64,000 nt of DNA from Aquibaculum sediminis. Its GTDB lineage: Bacteria > Pseudomonadota > Alphaproteobacteria > Kiloniellales > DSM-21159. The stretch spans positions 372,001-436,000 of the forward strand of contig NZ_JBFCVK010000002.1 of NCBI RefSeq assembly GCF_040712085.1, in the 5' to 3' direction. The notes beneath the pieces are model-generated. The model saw only the letters and a list, made by a program, of their open reading frames with translations. It was not told the origin of the DNA and did no database searches. Below are positions 23,969-33,500 of this stretch, one piece after another. Both the position numbers and the translations under genes were made by a program. The stretch's first letter is position 1, and each line of letters opens with the position of its first letter.

Positions 23969-25246
23969 ATGCTTTTGACAATCGCAATCACGCTGCCTTT
24001 GTTTATTATTCTCGGGGTGCCGTTAGGGTTCGCAATCCTGGCGTCGTCTTTATCCGCGCTGTTAATCGACGGCAATCTCAACATGATGGTTGCCGCTCAG
24101 CGGGTATTCTCGGGGTTTGATAGTTTTTCTCTTCTTGCAATTCCACTTTTCCTGCTTGCGGGATCCATTATGGCTGCGGGCGGTTTGAGCGATCGCCTGG
24201 TGACATTTGCAAACGCACTGGTTGGACGATTTCGCGGCGGCCTGGGAATTAGCAACATCCTGGCGTCCGTGATGTTTGGTGGGATATCTGGCTCTGCAGT
24301 GGCCGATACCAGCGCAATTGGCCGCACCTTCATACCGGCAATGACGCAGTCGGGTTATCCGGCAAGGTTTGCTGTAGCGACTACAGTTGCATCGGCCCCT
24401 CTCTCACCAATAATCCCTCCTTCTATTGCCTGGATTCTTTATGGGTATCTGACTGACACATCCATACTGCAATTATTTATAGCAGGTATAGTGCCAGCCT
24501 TCCTGTGGGCTTTGACCATGATTGGCGTAGTCGTTTGGAAGGCAAAGAAGGAAAATTATCCAGTTCACGGCCGAGTTAACAGGGCGGTACTGCTGTCGAC
24601 CATGAAGGCTGCGGTTTTCGCGTTGCTGCTGCCCGTTTTTGTGATTGTCGGCATACGTATGGCCGTATTTACAGTAACAGAAGCATCCGCGATCGCCGTA
24701 TTATATGCACTTTTTGTCGGTGCCTTAATTTACCGTGAGCTCACGTGGCTGAAGTTATGGAATTGTTTTAAGTATACCGTCCAAGCGACAGCAGTAGTGA
24801 TGATCATCATCGGGGCGGCTAACCTCTTTGCATGGGTGCTCGCTTACGAGCAGGCACCAGCGCGAGTGGCTAGTTGGGCAATGGGTTTGTCCGATAATCC
24901 CATAATATTCCTTCTCATTATCAACGTTGTATTGCTGGTTATTGGCACGTTCATGGAAGTGAATGCCGCGAAAATAATGACTTTGCCAATTTTGTTTCCG
25001 TTAGTTATGCAATTTGGCATAGACCCAGTGCATTTCGGTGTGATTATCACGGCTAATCTTTGTCTTGCACTTATGACGCCACCGGTGGGCATCGTCCTAG
25101 CTTTAGCGTGCAAGATAGGAGATGTGCCACTTGAGCAAGGGACGGTGGCGGTAATGCCTTTCTTCCTGGCTGGTGTTTTTGTTGTGCTGGCGTTGACCTT
25201 GTTCCCAGGGCTCTCTCTTTGGTTGCCTTCTCTGATCATCGGTTAA
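23969..25246 (+). CDS. dctM: TRAP transporter large permease (DctM family)
   Basis: A 425-aa membrane protein with DctM hallmarks: AIPLFLLAGSIMAAGGLSDR, GGLGISNILASVMFGGISGS, SAVADTSAIGRTFIPAMTQS, PLSPIIPPSIAWILYGYLTD and LMTPPVGIVLALACKIG. It completes a three-part DctPQM importer, unlike the fused TAXI type at 9620. Codon use is visibly more AT-rich than in the flanking core genes. Confidence 0.94.
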   Translation: MLLTIAITLPLFIILGVPLGFAILASSLSALLIDGNLNMMVAAQRVFSGFDSFSLLAIPLFLLAGSIMAAGGLSDRLVTFANALVGRFRGGLGISNILASVMFGGISGSAVADTSAIGRTFIPAMTQSGYPARFAVATTVASAPLSPIIPPSIAWILYGYLTDTSILQLFIAGIVPAFLWALTMIGVVVWKAKKENYPVHGRVNRAVLLSTMKAAVFALLLPVFVIVGIRMAVFTVTEASAIAVLYALFVGALIYRELTWLKLWNCFKYTVQATAVVMIIIGAANLFAWVLAYEQAPARVASWAMGLSDNPIIFLLIINVVLLVIGTFMEVNAAKIMTLPILFPLVMQFGIDPVHFGVIITANLCLALMTPPVGIVLALACKIGDVPLEQGTVAVMPFFLAGVFVVLALTLFPGLSLWLPSLIIG

Positions 25247-25272
25247 ATACAGCGCTCGAAAAGGATAAACCT

Positions 25273-26364
25273 ATGTCTCGGTTCACAATTGATAACATTG
25301 GGGTCATCAGGGAGGAGGGCAACTCGTACATCGTTGACTCTGATGCATTCGCTGAGTTTCTGAGAGTTTTGCTCAACCAGGCGGGCGTCCCAGAGGCCGA
25401 CGCTCGTGTTGTTTCCGACTCACTTGTCGAAGCCGATCTCAGAGGGATGAACTCGCATGGGATCATTCGGCTCCCAGTGTATATACGGCGTTTGCGTGCG
25501 GGTGGGTTCAAGGCCGACGCGGTTCCAGAGGTCATAAGAGAAAGCGACGGTGTGGCGCTTCTCGACGGCAAGAATGGTCTCGGCTCGGTGATGACCATGA
25601 GGGCGATGTCGATCGCCATCGAGAAGGCGAAGACACAGGGAATAGCGGCTTGCGGCGTTACGAATAGCAACCACAACGGAGAAGGTGCCTTCTATGTTCA
25701 GGAGGCCATCCGTCATGACATGATCGGAATGTCCTTCACGACGGGGTCGCCGATCATGCCGGTGTGGGGAGGGACAACGCCCCTCACCGGGCCGCTGCCG
25801 ATCACGGTCGGGGTGCCTGCTGACAAAGAGCATCCGATCGTTCTGGACGCAGCCCTTGGCATGAGTTCCAGGGGCAAAATCTTGGACTATCTGGCCCAGG
25901 GCAAGGAGTTGCCGCCTGGCTGGATAGTTGACGCTAATGGCGAACCGACCACCGATCCCAAGTGGGTCAATGAAGGCGGTTGGATTCTGCCTATCGGAGG
26001 ACATAAGGGCTGGGGGCTGATCGTCATTTGCGAGATGCTTGCCGCGGTCCTAACTGGGAGCGGCGTGGGGAAAGAACTGGTCAATCTGTACGACGATGTT
26101 GATACGCCGCAAGGTAATGGGCAGTTCGTTATTGCGATTGATGTCTCTCATTTCATGCCGGTTAACATGTTTAAAAGCCGGGTGGATAATTACATTAAAA
26201 TGGTAAAGAGCTCCGATAAGGCTGAAGGCGTGGAAGAGATAATTCTACCCGGCGAAAAAGAATTTAAAAATCGCGAACGGGCGAAGTTGGATGGAATGAA
26301 ATTAACAAAATCTGTTCTCGATGAGGTTATATCAGAAGCTCGGATAGTTGGGGTGTTTCAGTAG
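25273..26364 (+). CDS. Malate/L-lactate dehydrogenase family (Ldh2) oxidoreductase
   Basis: A 363-aa NAD(P)-dependent dehydrogenase of the Ldh_2 family, which uses its own fold rather than a Rossmann fold. Key segments are EADLRGMNSHGIIRLPVYIR, with the catalytic His after the family SHG, GVTNSNHNGEGAFYV, and GHKGWGLIVICEMLAAVLTG. Characterised relatives oxidise (S)-malate, (R)-sulfolactate, ureidoglycolate or reduce 2,3-diketo-gulonate. Start ATG 25273 has AAAGGA upstream; the frame extends into dctM but not in a conserved way. The 5' two-thirds are GC-richer than the AT-rich 3' end, so the gene may be mosaic. Confidence 0.88.
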   Translation: MSRFTIDNIGVIREEGNSYIVDSDAFAEFLRVLLNQAGVPEADARVVSDSLVEADLRGMNSHGIIRLPVYIRRLRAGGFKADAVPEVIRESDGVALLDGKNGLGSVMTMRAMSIAIEKAKTQGIAACGVTNSNHNGEGAFYVQEAIRHDMIGMSFTTGSPIMPVWGGTTPLTGPLPITVGVPADKEHPIVLDAALGMSSRGKILDYLAQGKELPPGWIVDANGEPTTDPKWVNEGGWILPIGGHKGWGLIVICEMLAAVLTGSGVGKELVNLYDDVDTPQGNGQFVIAIDVSHFMPVNMFKSRVDNYIKMVKSSDKAEGVEEIILPGEKEFKNRERAKLDGMKLTKSVLDEVISEARIVGVFQ

Positions 26365-26387
26365 GGTTTGAAAAGAGAGGCAGTGCA

Positions 26388-27083
26388 ATGGTTAACGTGG
26401 CGGATGCTTTGGAAAGACTACGAAAACTCGAAACAGGAATTGTCAGCGACGTCCTGGATGAAGCGGGCGTTCCCAGACATAGCTTAAGTCCTTCAATAAA
26501 ACCGCTTCAGGGAAATGGTTGTATTGCAGGTAAGATACTCACTGTGAGAGGGCGAAAGGCTGTAAAGGGGGCGCATGCCAAGAAAGTAATTTCGGTCGAT
26601 GACATAGAGAGAGATATTGACAACAATACAATTGTTTTGATGGACACGGGGCAGTTTAACGAAGGTGCCGCATTGGGCGGATTTGTTGCGGACGAGTTCA
26701 AGAAACGCGGATGTCACGGTATAATTCTAGATGGTTGCATTCGAGATATTGAGGAGATTCGCCATCTGGGTTTGCCTTTGTATGCTGCAGGTGTGACTCC
26801 GGTGAATGGCTCACGCCGCTGGCAATGGGTAGAAGTGGGTGAAACCATATCCATGCCAGGCCAAGACGGAACCCCCCTTTTGGTGAATTCTGGGGATTAT
26901 GTGATTGCTGATCAAGACGGTGTGGTTGTAATCCCGCAAGCGCACATTCAGCAGATTATGGAGGACTCAGAAGAACTATATGAGATAGAGGGGCGAATAA
27001 GGACGGCAATGGCGAGCGGTGCTTCACGGTCTGAAGCGTTTAAAAAGAATCCCCGTTTTTCGCACGTACGAAAAGTATCCTAA
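26388..27083 (+). CDS. RraA-family protein (HMG aldolase/oxaloacetate decarboxylase type)
   Basis: A 231-aa protein of the RraA/4-hydroxy-4-methyl-2-oxoglutarate aldolase family. The pyruvate-enolate and metal site is visible as GAALGGFVADEFKKRGCHG followed by ILDGCIRDIEEIR (the GxxGxxxDGxxRD pattern), and the C-terminal SGDYVIADQDGVVVIP is standard. Such enzymes cleave substituted 4-hydroxy-2-oxo acids to pyruvate plus a second keto acid, or decarboxylate oxaloacetate. Following a 2-hydroxyacid-type dehydrogenase in the same operon, it likely cleaves or decarboxylates that enzyme's product (inference). Confidence 0.88.
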   Translation: MVNVADALERLRKLETGIVSDVLDEAGVPRHSLSPSIKPLQGNGCIAGKILTVRGRKAVKGAHAKKVISVDDIERDIDNNTIVLMDTGQFNEGAALGGFVADEFKKRGCHGIILDGCIRDIEEIRHLGLPLYAAGVTPVNGSRRWQWVEVGETISMPGQDGTPLLVNSGDYVIADQDGVVVIPQAHIQQIMEDSEELYEIEGRIRTAMASGASRSEAFKKNPRFSHVRKVS

Positions 27084-27104
27084 TATTAGTAAGGAGGCGC
27101 TTCA

Positions 27105-27413
27105 ATGTATGTAATTCTTGTACAGTTTGATATCAAAGAAGGTTACGTGGAAAGTTTTCGCGACTTAATCGTTGAGAACGCAATTTCCTCTCGCACGGAT
27201 GAACCGGGTTGTCTCCAGTTCGACGTATGCGAAGCGCCAGGTGGAACATTTCATCTTTACGAAATTTATGAGAACGAAGCGCGCTTCAATGAGCACAAAG
27301 CAACACCCCATTTTAATAAATTCAACGAGGCCACCTCCAGCATGGTGGCGGCTAAGAATGTGGTTGCATGCCACCTGATATCTGGCGGTCCGATTCCGGG
27401 CAACGAGATCTGA
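27105..27413 (+). CDS. Antibiotic biosynthesis monooxygenase (ABM) domain protein
   Basis: A 102-aa single-domain ferredoxin-like fold protein: MYVILVQFDIKEGYVESFRD, TDEPGCLQFDVCEAPG, FHLYEIYENEARFNEHKATP with the conserved His near the C-terminal helix. Relatives include YgiN-type quinol monooxygenases and sugar-acid or autoinducer-processing proteins, often found in carbohydrate and organic-acid operons with unclear role. GGAGG precedes ATG 27105. Confidence 0.85.
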   Translation: MYVILVQFDIKEGYVESFRDLIVENAISSRTDEPGCLQFDVCEAPGGTFHLYEIYENEARFNEHKATPHFNKFNEATSSMVAAKNVVACHLISGGPIPGNEI

Positions 27414-27420
27414 GGGTATC

Positions 27421-28788
27421 ATGGCGGAGCAGAAGAACAGCCTCCGGATAGTGGCCCATGGGATGCTTGGGTATGGCTTTCCAAAGGCTTCGCTGGACGA
27501 AGCAGTACGCCGAGGAATCGATCTGATTGCCGTTGATTCAGGCAGCACTGACCCTGGCCCCTACTACCTTGGCAGTGGCCGACCGTTTGTTAGCGATACC
27601 ATGGTCGAGCGGGATCTGCGATTGCTGCTTCAAGCGGCCGACGAGTCTGGGGCGCTGCTTGTCATTGGTTCCGCGGGAGGAGCTGGAACGCGTTCTCAGC
27701 TCCAACATATCTATGCCTTGGTCGAATCGGTTGTGCAGGAACTCGGTACAACCAAGCGGATTGCCGTGATCGACAGTGAGATAGATCCGAACCAACTCAA
27801 GGCGGATCTCCTTGCAGGACGCGTCCGGACTTTTGAGAGTGGGAGGGATCTCACCGAGAAGGACATCGATGAGGCGCAACACATCGTAGCCCAGATTGGC
27901 CTGGAGCCGATGATGTCGGCGCTTCGCCATGAACCGGACATCATTCTCGCAGGCCGCGCCTGGGATGTTGCCAATGTGGCTGCATATCCTGTCTACCGCG
28001 GGCTTCCTTGGGGGCCATCTCTGCACATGGGCAAGATATTGGAATGTGGCGGCCAAGCAGCAGTTCCCGTGGAAGGTTCCGACCTGTTGATAGCTGAGAT
28101 CGATCATGACGGCTTTACCGTGGAGACACCGAATCCAGGTAAGCGTTGCACGGTCGAGTCCATAGCGGCCCACACGCTCTATGAGAAAATCAATCCTGTT
28201 CGGCTTCCAGGCCCAGGTGGCGTGGTGAACTTGGAATCCGCACATTTTACTCAGGAAGACGAGGGGCGGGTTCGGGTGATGGGGAGCCGCTTCGAAAGAA
28301 CACCGGATTATTTCATTAAGCTAGAGGGCGCCCGTTTGACAGGACACCGCCACATCGCTTTGGGAGGTGTTCGCGATCCGATTATGATCGAAAACATTGA
28401 TGCTATACAAAATGATATACTGGAAAGAATTAGGCAGAATACGGCTGGTGATATCGACACCCAATCATATCAGATTGTCTTCCACCGGTATGGAATTGAT
28501 GGCGTTATGGGACGATGGGAGCCCTCTCGTTCGACAAGTCATGAAATAGGGTTGTTGATTGATGTAATCGCGAAAACCCCAGAAATTGCGGAATCGATTT
28601 GTGCAATGGCGCGCTCCCTGATGCTTCATTGGGGGTATGCTGGAAGGAAGGCTACAGCAGGCAACCTGGCATTCCCGTTCTCACCAGCTGATCTGCCTGC
28701 AGGACCGGTTTATGAGTTCAATATATATCATCTGCTGAAGCTTGATGAACCCTCTGACCGGTTCCCGATCTCGATAAGGGAGGTGTAG
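27421..28788 (+). CDS. AtuA-family (DUF1446) protein, island copy
   Basis: A 455-aa protein of the acyclic-terpene-utilisation AtuA family. It shows VAHGMLGYGFPKASLDEAVR, the DSGSTDPGPYYLG motif near residue 40, LLVIGSAGGAGTRSQLQ, LAGRAWDVANVAAYP and HMGKILECGG. It lacks the C-terminal domain found in longer AtuA proteins, and is followed 5 bp later by a DUF4387 gene, which looks like a separate partner subunit. Biochemical function of the family is unsettled; it is needed for citronellol/geraniol breakdown in Pseudomonas. Here the context is organic-acid uptake. Compare the second copy at 40014-41357. Confidence 0.88.
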   Translation: MAEQKNSLRIVAHGMLGYGFPKASLDEAVRRGIDLIAVDSGSTDPGPYYLGSGRPFVSDTMVERDLRLLLQAADESGALLVIGSAGGAGTRSQLQHIYALVESVVQELGTTKRIAVIDSEIDPNQLKADLLAGRVRTFESGRDLTEKDIDEAQHIVAQIGLEPMMSALRHEPDIILAGRAWDVANVAAYPVYRGLPWGPSLHMGKILECGGQAAVPVEGSDLLIAEIDHDGFTVETPNPGKRCTVESIAAHTLYEKINPVRLPGPGGVVNLESAHFTQEDEGRVRVMGSRFERTPDYFIKLEGARLTGHRHIALGGVRDPIMIENIDAIQNDILERIRQNTAGDIDTQSYQIVFHRYGIDGVMGRWEPSRSTSHEIGLLIDVIAKTPEIAESICAMARSLMLHWGYAGRKATAGNLAFPFSPADLPAGPVYEFNIYHLLKLDEPSDRFPISIREV

Positions 28789-28793
28789 CAAAA

Positions 28794-29099
28794 GTGCTGC
28801 TCAAAGAGTGCGCGACAGTTATCAGGAGCAAGAACGCCGGTCCGTTTATCGTGACGTTTGATTTGCTTTTTGAAGAAAGCGAATTTGTAAAAGTTACGGA
28901 ATCTGGCTTGGTCAATCCCGCCACTGTTGCGGCCGCATTTGGAATTTCCGAGAATGAAGTCTTTGAATTTGGTGTATACGATTTCGCTAAAGCTATAAAA
29001 TTTTGTATCCGTCGATCTATCTCGGCCGGTTCGCCCGGGGATAGCGATGTGTATGGTGCGCAGCAGCACGCCCCGCTACTGCATATAGAGGCATATTAA
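28794..29099 (+). CDS. DUF4387 protein, small partner of the AtuA-family protein
   Basis: A 101-aa protein with the DUF4387 signature at both ends: ECATVIRSKNAGPFIVTFDL and RRSISAGSPGDSDVYGAQQ followed by HAPLL. Start is GTG 28794 with AAGGGAGGTG just upstream inside the end of the AtuA gene. Family members are nearly always next to AtuA-type genes, suggesting a two-subunit enzyme. No catalytic function is known to me. Confidence 0.85.
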   Translation: MLLKECATVIRSKNAGPFIVTFDLLFEESEFVKVTESGLVNPATVAAAFGISENEVFEFGVYDFAKAIKFCIRRSISAGSPGDSDVYGAQQHAPLLHIEAY

Positions 29100-29117
29100 T
29101 TATTTAAACTACAGTGA

Positions 29118-30140
29118 TTACGCACTTTCTCTTTTTTTGATTTGGTATCCAACATCGATAACGTTTTTGGGTTCATTTCCAGATCTGCGCGCAAGGATGC
29201 TTTTGGCGGCAGATACTCCCATCTCGTATCGATTCACCTGAACAGTTGTCAGGCTCGGTACTATTTCTTGTGCAATTTCTTGATTATTAAAGCCACAAAT
29301 CGCGATGTCTTTTGGGATCGATATGCCTTTACGGTGGCACTCAAAGATCATTCCTGCTGCCCAGATGTCTGACGTACAAAAGACGCCATCAAGCGATCGG
29401 TCTCGGTTTAGTAGCTCAATTAGTGCCTGGCGGCCCTCAGTCATGCCAAACTCGCACCTTATGTGCAGGCGAGGATCGTACTGGAGGCTGGCAGCGGACA
29501 GTGCCCTGCGATAGCCCTGTACACGCTGGTCTGCTCTGTCGTGTACCACAGTGTCAGCGCTCACAATGGCGATCTTCTGGCACCCTCGATTGCTTAGGAT
29601 CTGGGTCATGCGGTGGGCAGCGGAAACATTCGAATACCCAACAACCATATCAATCGGCTCGTCTGGAAACACTCCAACCTCGACTGTTGGTACAGCAGAT
29701 TGCCTTAGAAGCGTTCTTGTATTGTCGGTGTGTGTTCCGCCGTGTAAGACAATACCTGCAGGTTTATGCCCGAGAAGATGTTTTACAATTCGTTCTTCTT
29801 CTTCCATACAGGCGCCACTACTTCCAAGTAGAACGGATATATTTTCTTTTTGCGCTGCATCATTTATTCCTTGTACAGTATCCGAAAATATTCCATCCCG
29901 TATAAATGGCACAACAATAGCAATTGTAGAATAGTGATTTGAGGCTAGGCCGCTGGCAATTAAATTAGGTACATATCCGAGCGCAATCATAGCCTGCTCT
30001 ATTTTTTCCTTCGTTGGGCTAGATACTTTGTTGGGGGATTTAATTGCTCGTGATACAGTAATAGCCGAGAATCCGGCTTTCTGCGCAACATCTTGCATTC
30101 GGATCTTGCTGGTGGAAGGCCGATTCTTCTTGCGAGTCAT
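29118..30140 (-). CDS. LacI family transcriptional regulator
   Basis: A 340-aa regulator. The N-terminal LacI helix-turn-helix is MQDVAQKAGFSAITVSRAIK followed by the hinge region ALGYVPNLIASGLAS; the rest is a periplasmic-binding-protein-like effector domain (IAIVVPFIRDGIFSDTVQGI, GVFCTSDIWAAGMIFECHRK, DIAICGFNNQEIA). ATG 30140 is preferred over the TTG codon before it. It is convergent with, and 18 bp from, the end of the TRAP-AtuA operon and most likely controls it, with the imported or processed acid as ligand. Confidence 0.9.
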   Translation of the reverse strand: MTRKKNRPSTSKIRMQDVAQKAGFSAITVSRAIKSPNKVSSPTKEKIEQAMIALGYVPNLIASGLASNHYSTIAIVVPFIRDGIFSDTVQGINDAAQKENISVLLGSSGACMEEEERIVKHLLGHKPAGIVLHGGTHTDNTRTLLRQSAVPTVEVGVFPDEPIDMVVGYSNVSAAHRMTQILSNRGCQKIAIVSADTVVHDRADQRVQGYRRALSAASLQYDPRLHIRCEFGMTEGRQALIELLNRDRSLDGVFCTSDIWAAGMIFECHRKGISIPKDIAICGFNNQEIAQEIVPSLTTVQVNRYEMGVSAAKSILARRSGNEPKNVIDVGYQIKKRESA

Positions 30141-30544
30141 CAACTGGCATCCGGGGGCGGTGGAAAAATTAATAAAAATAAGATATCAAACATATAACTC
30201 TATAGTAAGGGGAGGGTTGGTGCAAGATAGTTCGGAGAAAGCATGCAGTGGCGACTTGAATGCCGAAACCAAAGCATTTCATGGGTATAGAAAGGCCTTC
30301 ATAATTGGCGGCCCTCCAGTTCATGCGCGAAGCAGTGGGATCGTTCCGTAAGCTTCGCTCCGAGAGGCGTTTTCATCGGAACATGGGCGGTAGGTAGCGC
30401 GAGCTGCCTTAAGGCGACTTGAGCAGGGATTGACTTTGCGCTACCTCAGGTTCGAGCGAGAGGGGTGGGCGGTCGCTACATCATAGACCTCGCCGCGTCC
30501 AAGCGTCAGACTGGGGCCAGTTTCCGTAAAACGGGAGGCGGGTC
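30141..30544. other. Intergenic region at the right edge of the island
   Basis: About 400 bp. The first ~90 bp (to ~30215) are very AT-rich and should hold the LacI promoter; from about 30350 the DNA returns to high GC. A 9-bp inverted repeat AGGTAGCGC (30392-30400) / GCGCTACCT (30438-30446) lies after that point. I find no direct repeat of the tRNA-Thr 3' end, no integrase fragment and no supported gene. Confidence 0.4.
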
Positions 30545-33500
30545 ATGGGTTGGCGTTTGGCAAGTGTGGTGGCAGGTCTTTTCGTGCTGCTCTCCCTCTC
30601 ACCCGCCGAGGCCGAGAGCGAGCGGCGCATCGTCACCATCGAGGGCAGCGATTACTTCGGCTTCGATCTCGAGACGGTGCGTGACGTAACTCTCGACGAC
30701 TGCTCGCAGATCTGCCTGGCGGAGTCCGAGTGCCGCGCCTTCACCTACAACCTCAACGCCGGCTGGTGCTTCCTGAAGAGCGACTATGGCGAACTGCGCA
30801 GCTTTGACGGCGCGGTGGCCGGCCGCGTGGTGGAAGCGCCGGCGCCGCGGGAGGTGCTGGCGCGTCCGGACCTCTCCTTCCTGCCCGAGTGGGTGGTCGA
30901 CGACGCTGAGCGCTATCAGGGCGAGGTGCGCTCCGCTCGGGAAAAGGGCAGAGATCCGCTCACCTTGGCGGCCGAGGGCGACAGCGCGCTGCAGGCGGGC
31001 GATGCGAACAGGGCCAGCGACTTCTTCCGCCGCGCCTTGACCCTGGACCCGGAGGATGGCGCGGTCTGGGCCAAGCATGCGCGCGCCCTGCTCGCGGCCG
31101 AACCGACGCAGCAGGTGGATGCCTATGAGCTGCAGATGGCGGCGACGGGGGCTGCGCTCGGCGCCGTGGTCCAGGCACCCAACCGGAGCGCACGGGCTGC
31201 GGCCTATGCGCTGCTCGCCGAGGCTCTGGTCGAGCGGGGCCTGTTCCGGCCGGCGCTGGAATCCTACAAGGCGGGCCTGGCGCTCCAGGACGATACTGAG
31301 ATGCGCGCCGCCTTCGAGCGCCTGCGGGCCGAGCACGGCTTTCGCGTGGTCGATCACACCGTGGACGCCGACGCTGCGAGCCCGCGCATCTGCGTCCAGT
31401 TCTCCGAGAACCTGATGCGCGGCCGGGTCGATTTTACGCCCTATGTGACCCTGGATGGCGCACCGCCCGCCGCGGTGACGCCGCAAGGCCAGCAGCTCTG
31501 TGTGGAAGGCGTCGAACACGGCGGGCGCTACCGGCTCGCCCTGCGGCCCGGCCTGCCATCTGCCGTCGATGAGCCCCTGGAGCGGCAGGTCAATCTCGAC
31601 ATCTACGTGCGCGACCGCGCGCCGACCGTGCGCTTCTCCGGCAATGCATACGTGCTGCCACGCGTCGGCACCAAGGGCATTCCGGTCATTTCCGTCAACA
31701 CGGAGGAGGTTGAGCTCGAGCTTTATCGCATCGGTGCGCGCGGCCTCTCCGGCGCCTTCAGCGACAACAGCTTTCTGGCCCAACTCGGCGACTATCAGGC
31801 CAACCGGATTGCCGAGGAGACCGGCGAGAAGCTGTGGGAAGGCACGCTGGACGTCCGCACCGAACTTAACGGGGAGGTGACGAGCGCCATCCCGATCGAT
31901 GAGGCGTTGCCCGAGCGGGAGCCTGGCGTCTACGTGCTTCGTGCCCGCGCGCAGGAGGCGCACACGGAGAGCTGGCGACCGCAGGCGACCCAGTGGTTCG
32001 TCGTCTCGGACATCGGCCTGTCCACGCTCATGGGCGGCGACGGGCTCCACGTGTTCACCCGCTCCCTGTCGACCGCTGGCCCCAAGGCGGATGTGAAGGT
32101 CACGCTCGTCGCGCGCAACAACGAGATTCTCGGCGAGGCGACCGCGGATGCCGACGGCCATGTTTACTTCGCGGCCGGTCTGATCAGGGGCGCCGGTGGC
32201 CTTGCGCCCGGCCATCTGGAAGCGCGGGCGGATGGGTCTGACTTCGCCCTGCTCGACCTGTCGCGCGCGGGCTTCGACCTCACCGACCGTGGCGTGGAGG
32301 GGCGCGCCGCACCCGGCCCCGTCGACCTCTTCCTCTATGCCGAGCGCGGCGTCTACCGGCCGGGCGAGACGGTTCACCTGACGGCGCTTGTGCGCGACGA
32401 TGCTGCGCGGGCGATCGAGGACCTGCCCCTCACTTTCGTCATGACCCGGCCCGATGGGCTGGAGGATCGACGGCTCCTCTCCACCGAAGCCGCTCCCGGA
32501 GCCCATGTGCTGGAGCTGCCGCTGGTCGACAGCGCCATGCGCGGCCCGTGGCGGGTCGCGTTGCATGCCGACCCGGAAGAGGCGCCGATCGCGCAAACGG
32601 AGTTCCTGGTGGAGGACTTCGTGCCCGATCGCACCGAGTTCGACCTCACGGTCGCGGCGGAAGAGCTGCCACGCGAGGGATCAGTGGAGGTTTCGCTCGA
32701 CGGGCGCTTTCTCTACGGCGCACCGGCCGCCGATCTCGCACTCGAGGGCGAACTGCGCATTGCCGCGACCGACCGGCGGCCAGAGTTGCCGGGCTATCGC
32801 TTCGGCCTGGCGGACGAGGAGACACTTGCGCTTCGCGAGCCGCTGCTTGACCTGCCGCGTACGGACGAAGCGGGTCGGGCAAGTTTCGAAGTGGCGGTGC
32901 GTGACCTGCCTGCCACGACGAGGCCGCTGGAGGCGACGCTTGTAGTCGCCCTGCGCGAAGCGGGGGGCCGGGCCGTCGAGGAAACGATCACGCTGCCCAT
33001 CGCGCCGGCCGGCGAGATGATCGGTATTCGCCCGGCCTTTCCAGGCGATGCGGTGGATGAGGGCGGCACCGCCGCCTTCGACCTCATTGCCCTCGATGCA
33101 GCGGGGCAACGCAGTGCGCTCTCCGGCGTGCGCTGGGAGTTGTTCCGCATCGAAAGGAACTTCCAATGGTACCGGGCCGACGGCCGCTGGTCCTACGAGC
33201 CGGTCGAGTACACCAGCCGGGTTGCGGATGGCACGCTGGATCTGACTTCCGCCGATCCGGCGCGGATCACCGCCCCCGTGAGTTGGGGGCGCTACCGGCT
33301 TGAAGTGTCTTCGCCCAGCGATGCCGGTGCCGCCTCCAGCATCGACTTCACCGCGGGCTGGTACGTGGAAACCGCCGACGCCGACAGCCCCGACGTGCTC
33401 GACGTCTCCCTCGACCGCGCCGCATACGAAATCGGCGAGACGGCCCGCGTGACCCTGTCCTCGCGCTTTGCCGGCACGGCACTCGTCAACGTCGTGGGTG

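Noticed and set aside
21715..30544. Classical integrative element using tRNA-Thr as attachment site
   Set aside because: I searched the right edge for a copy of the tRNA 3' end and for an integrase gene and found neither. Kept only as a compositional island.
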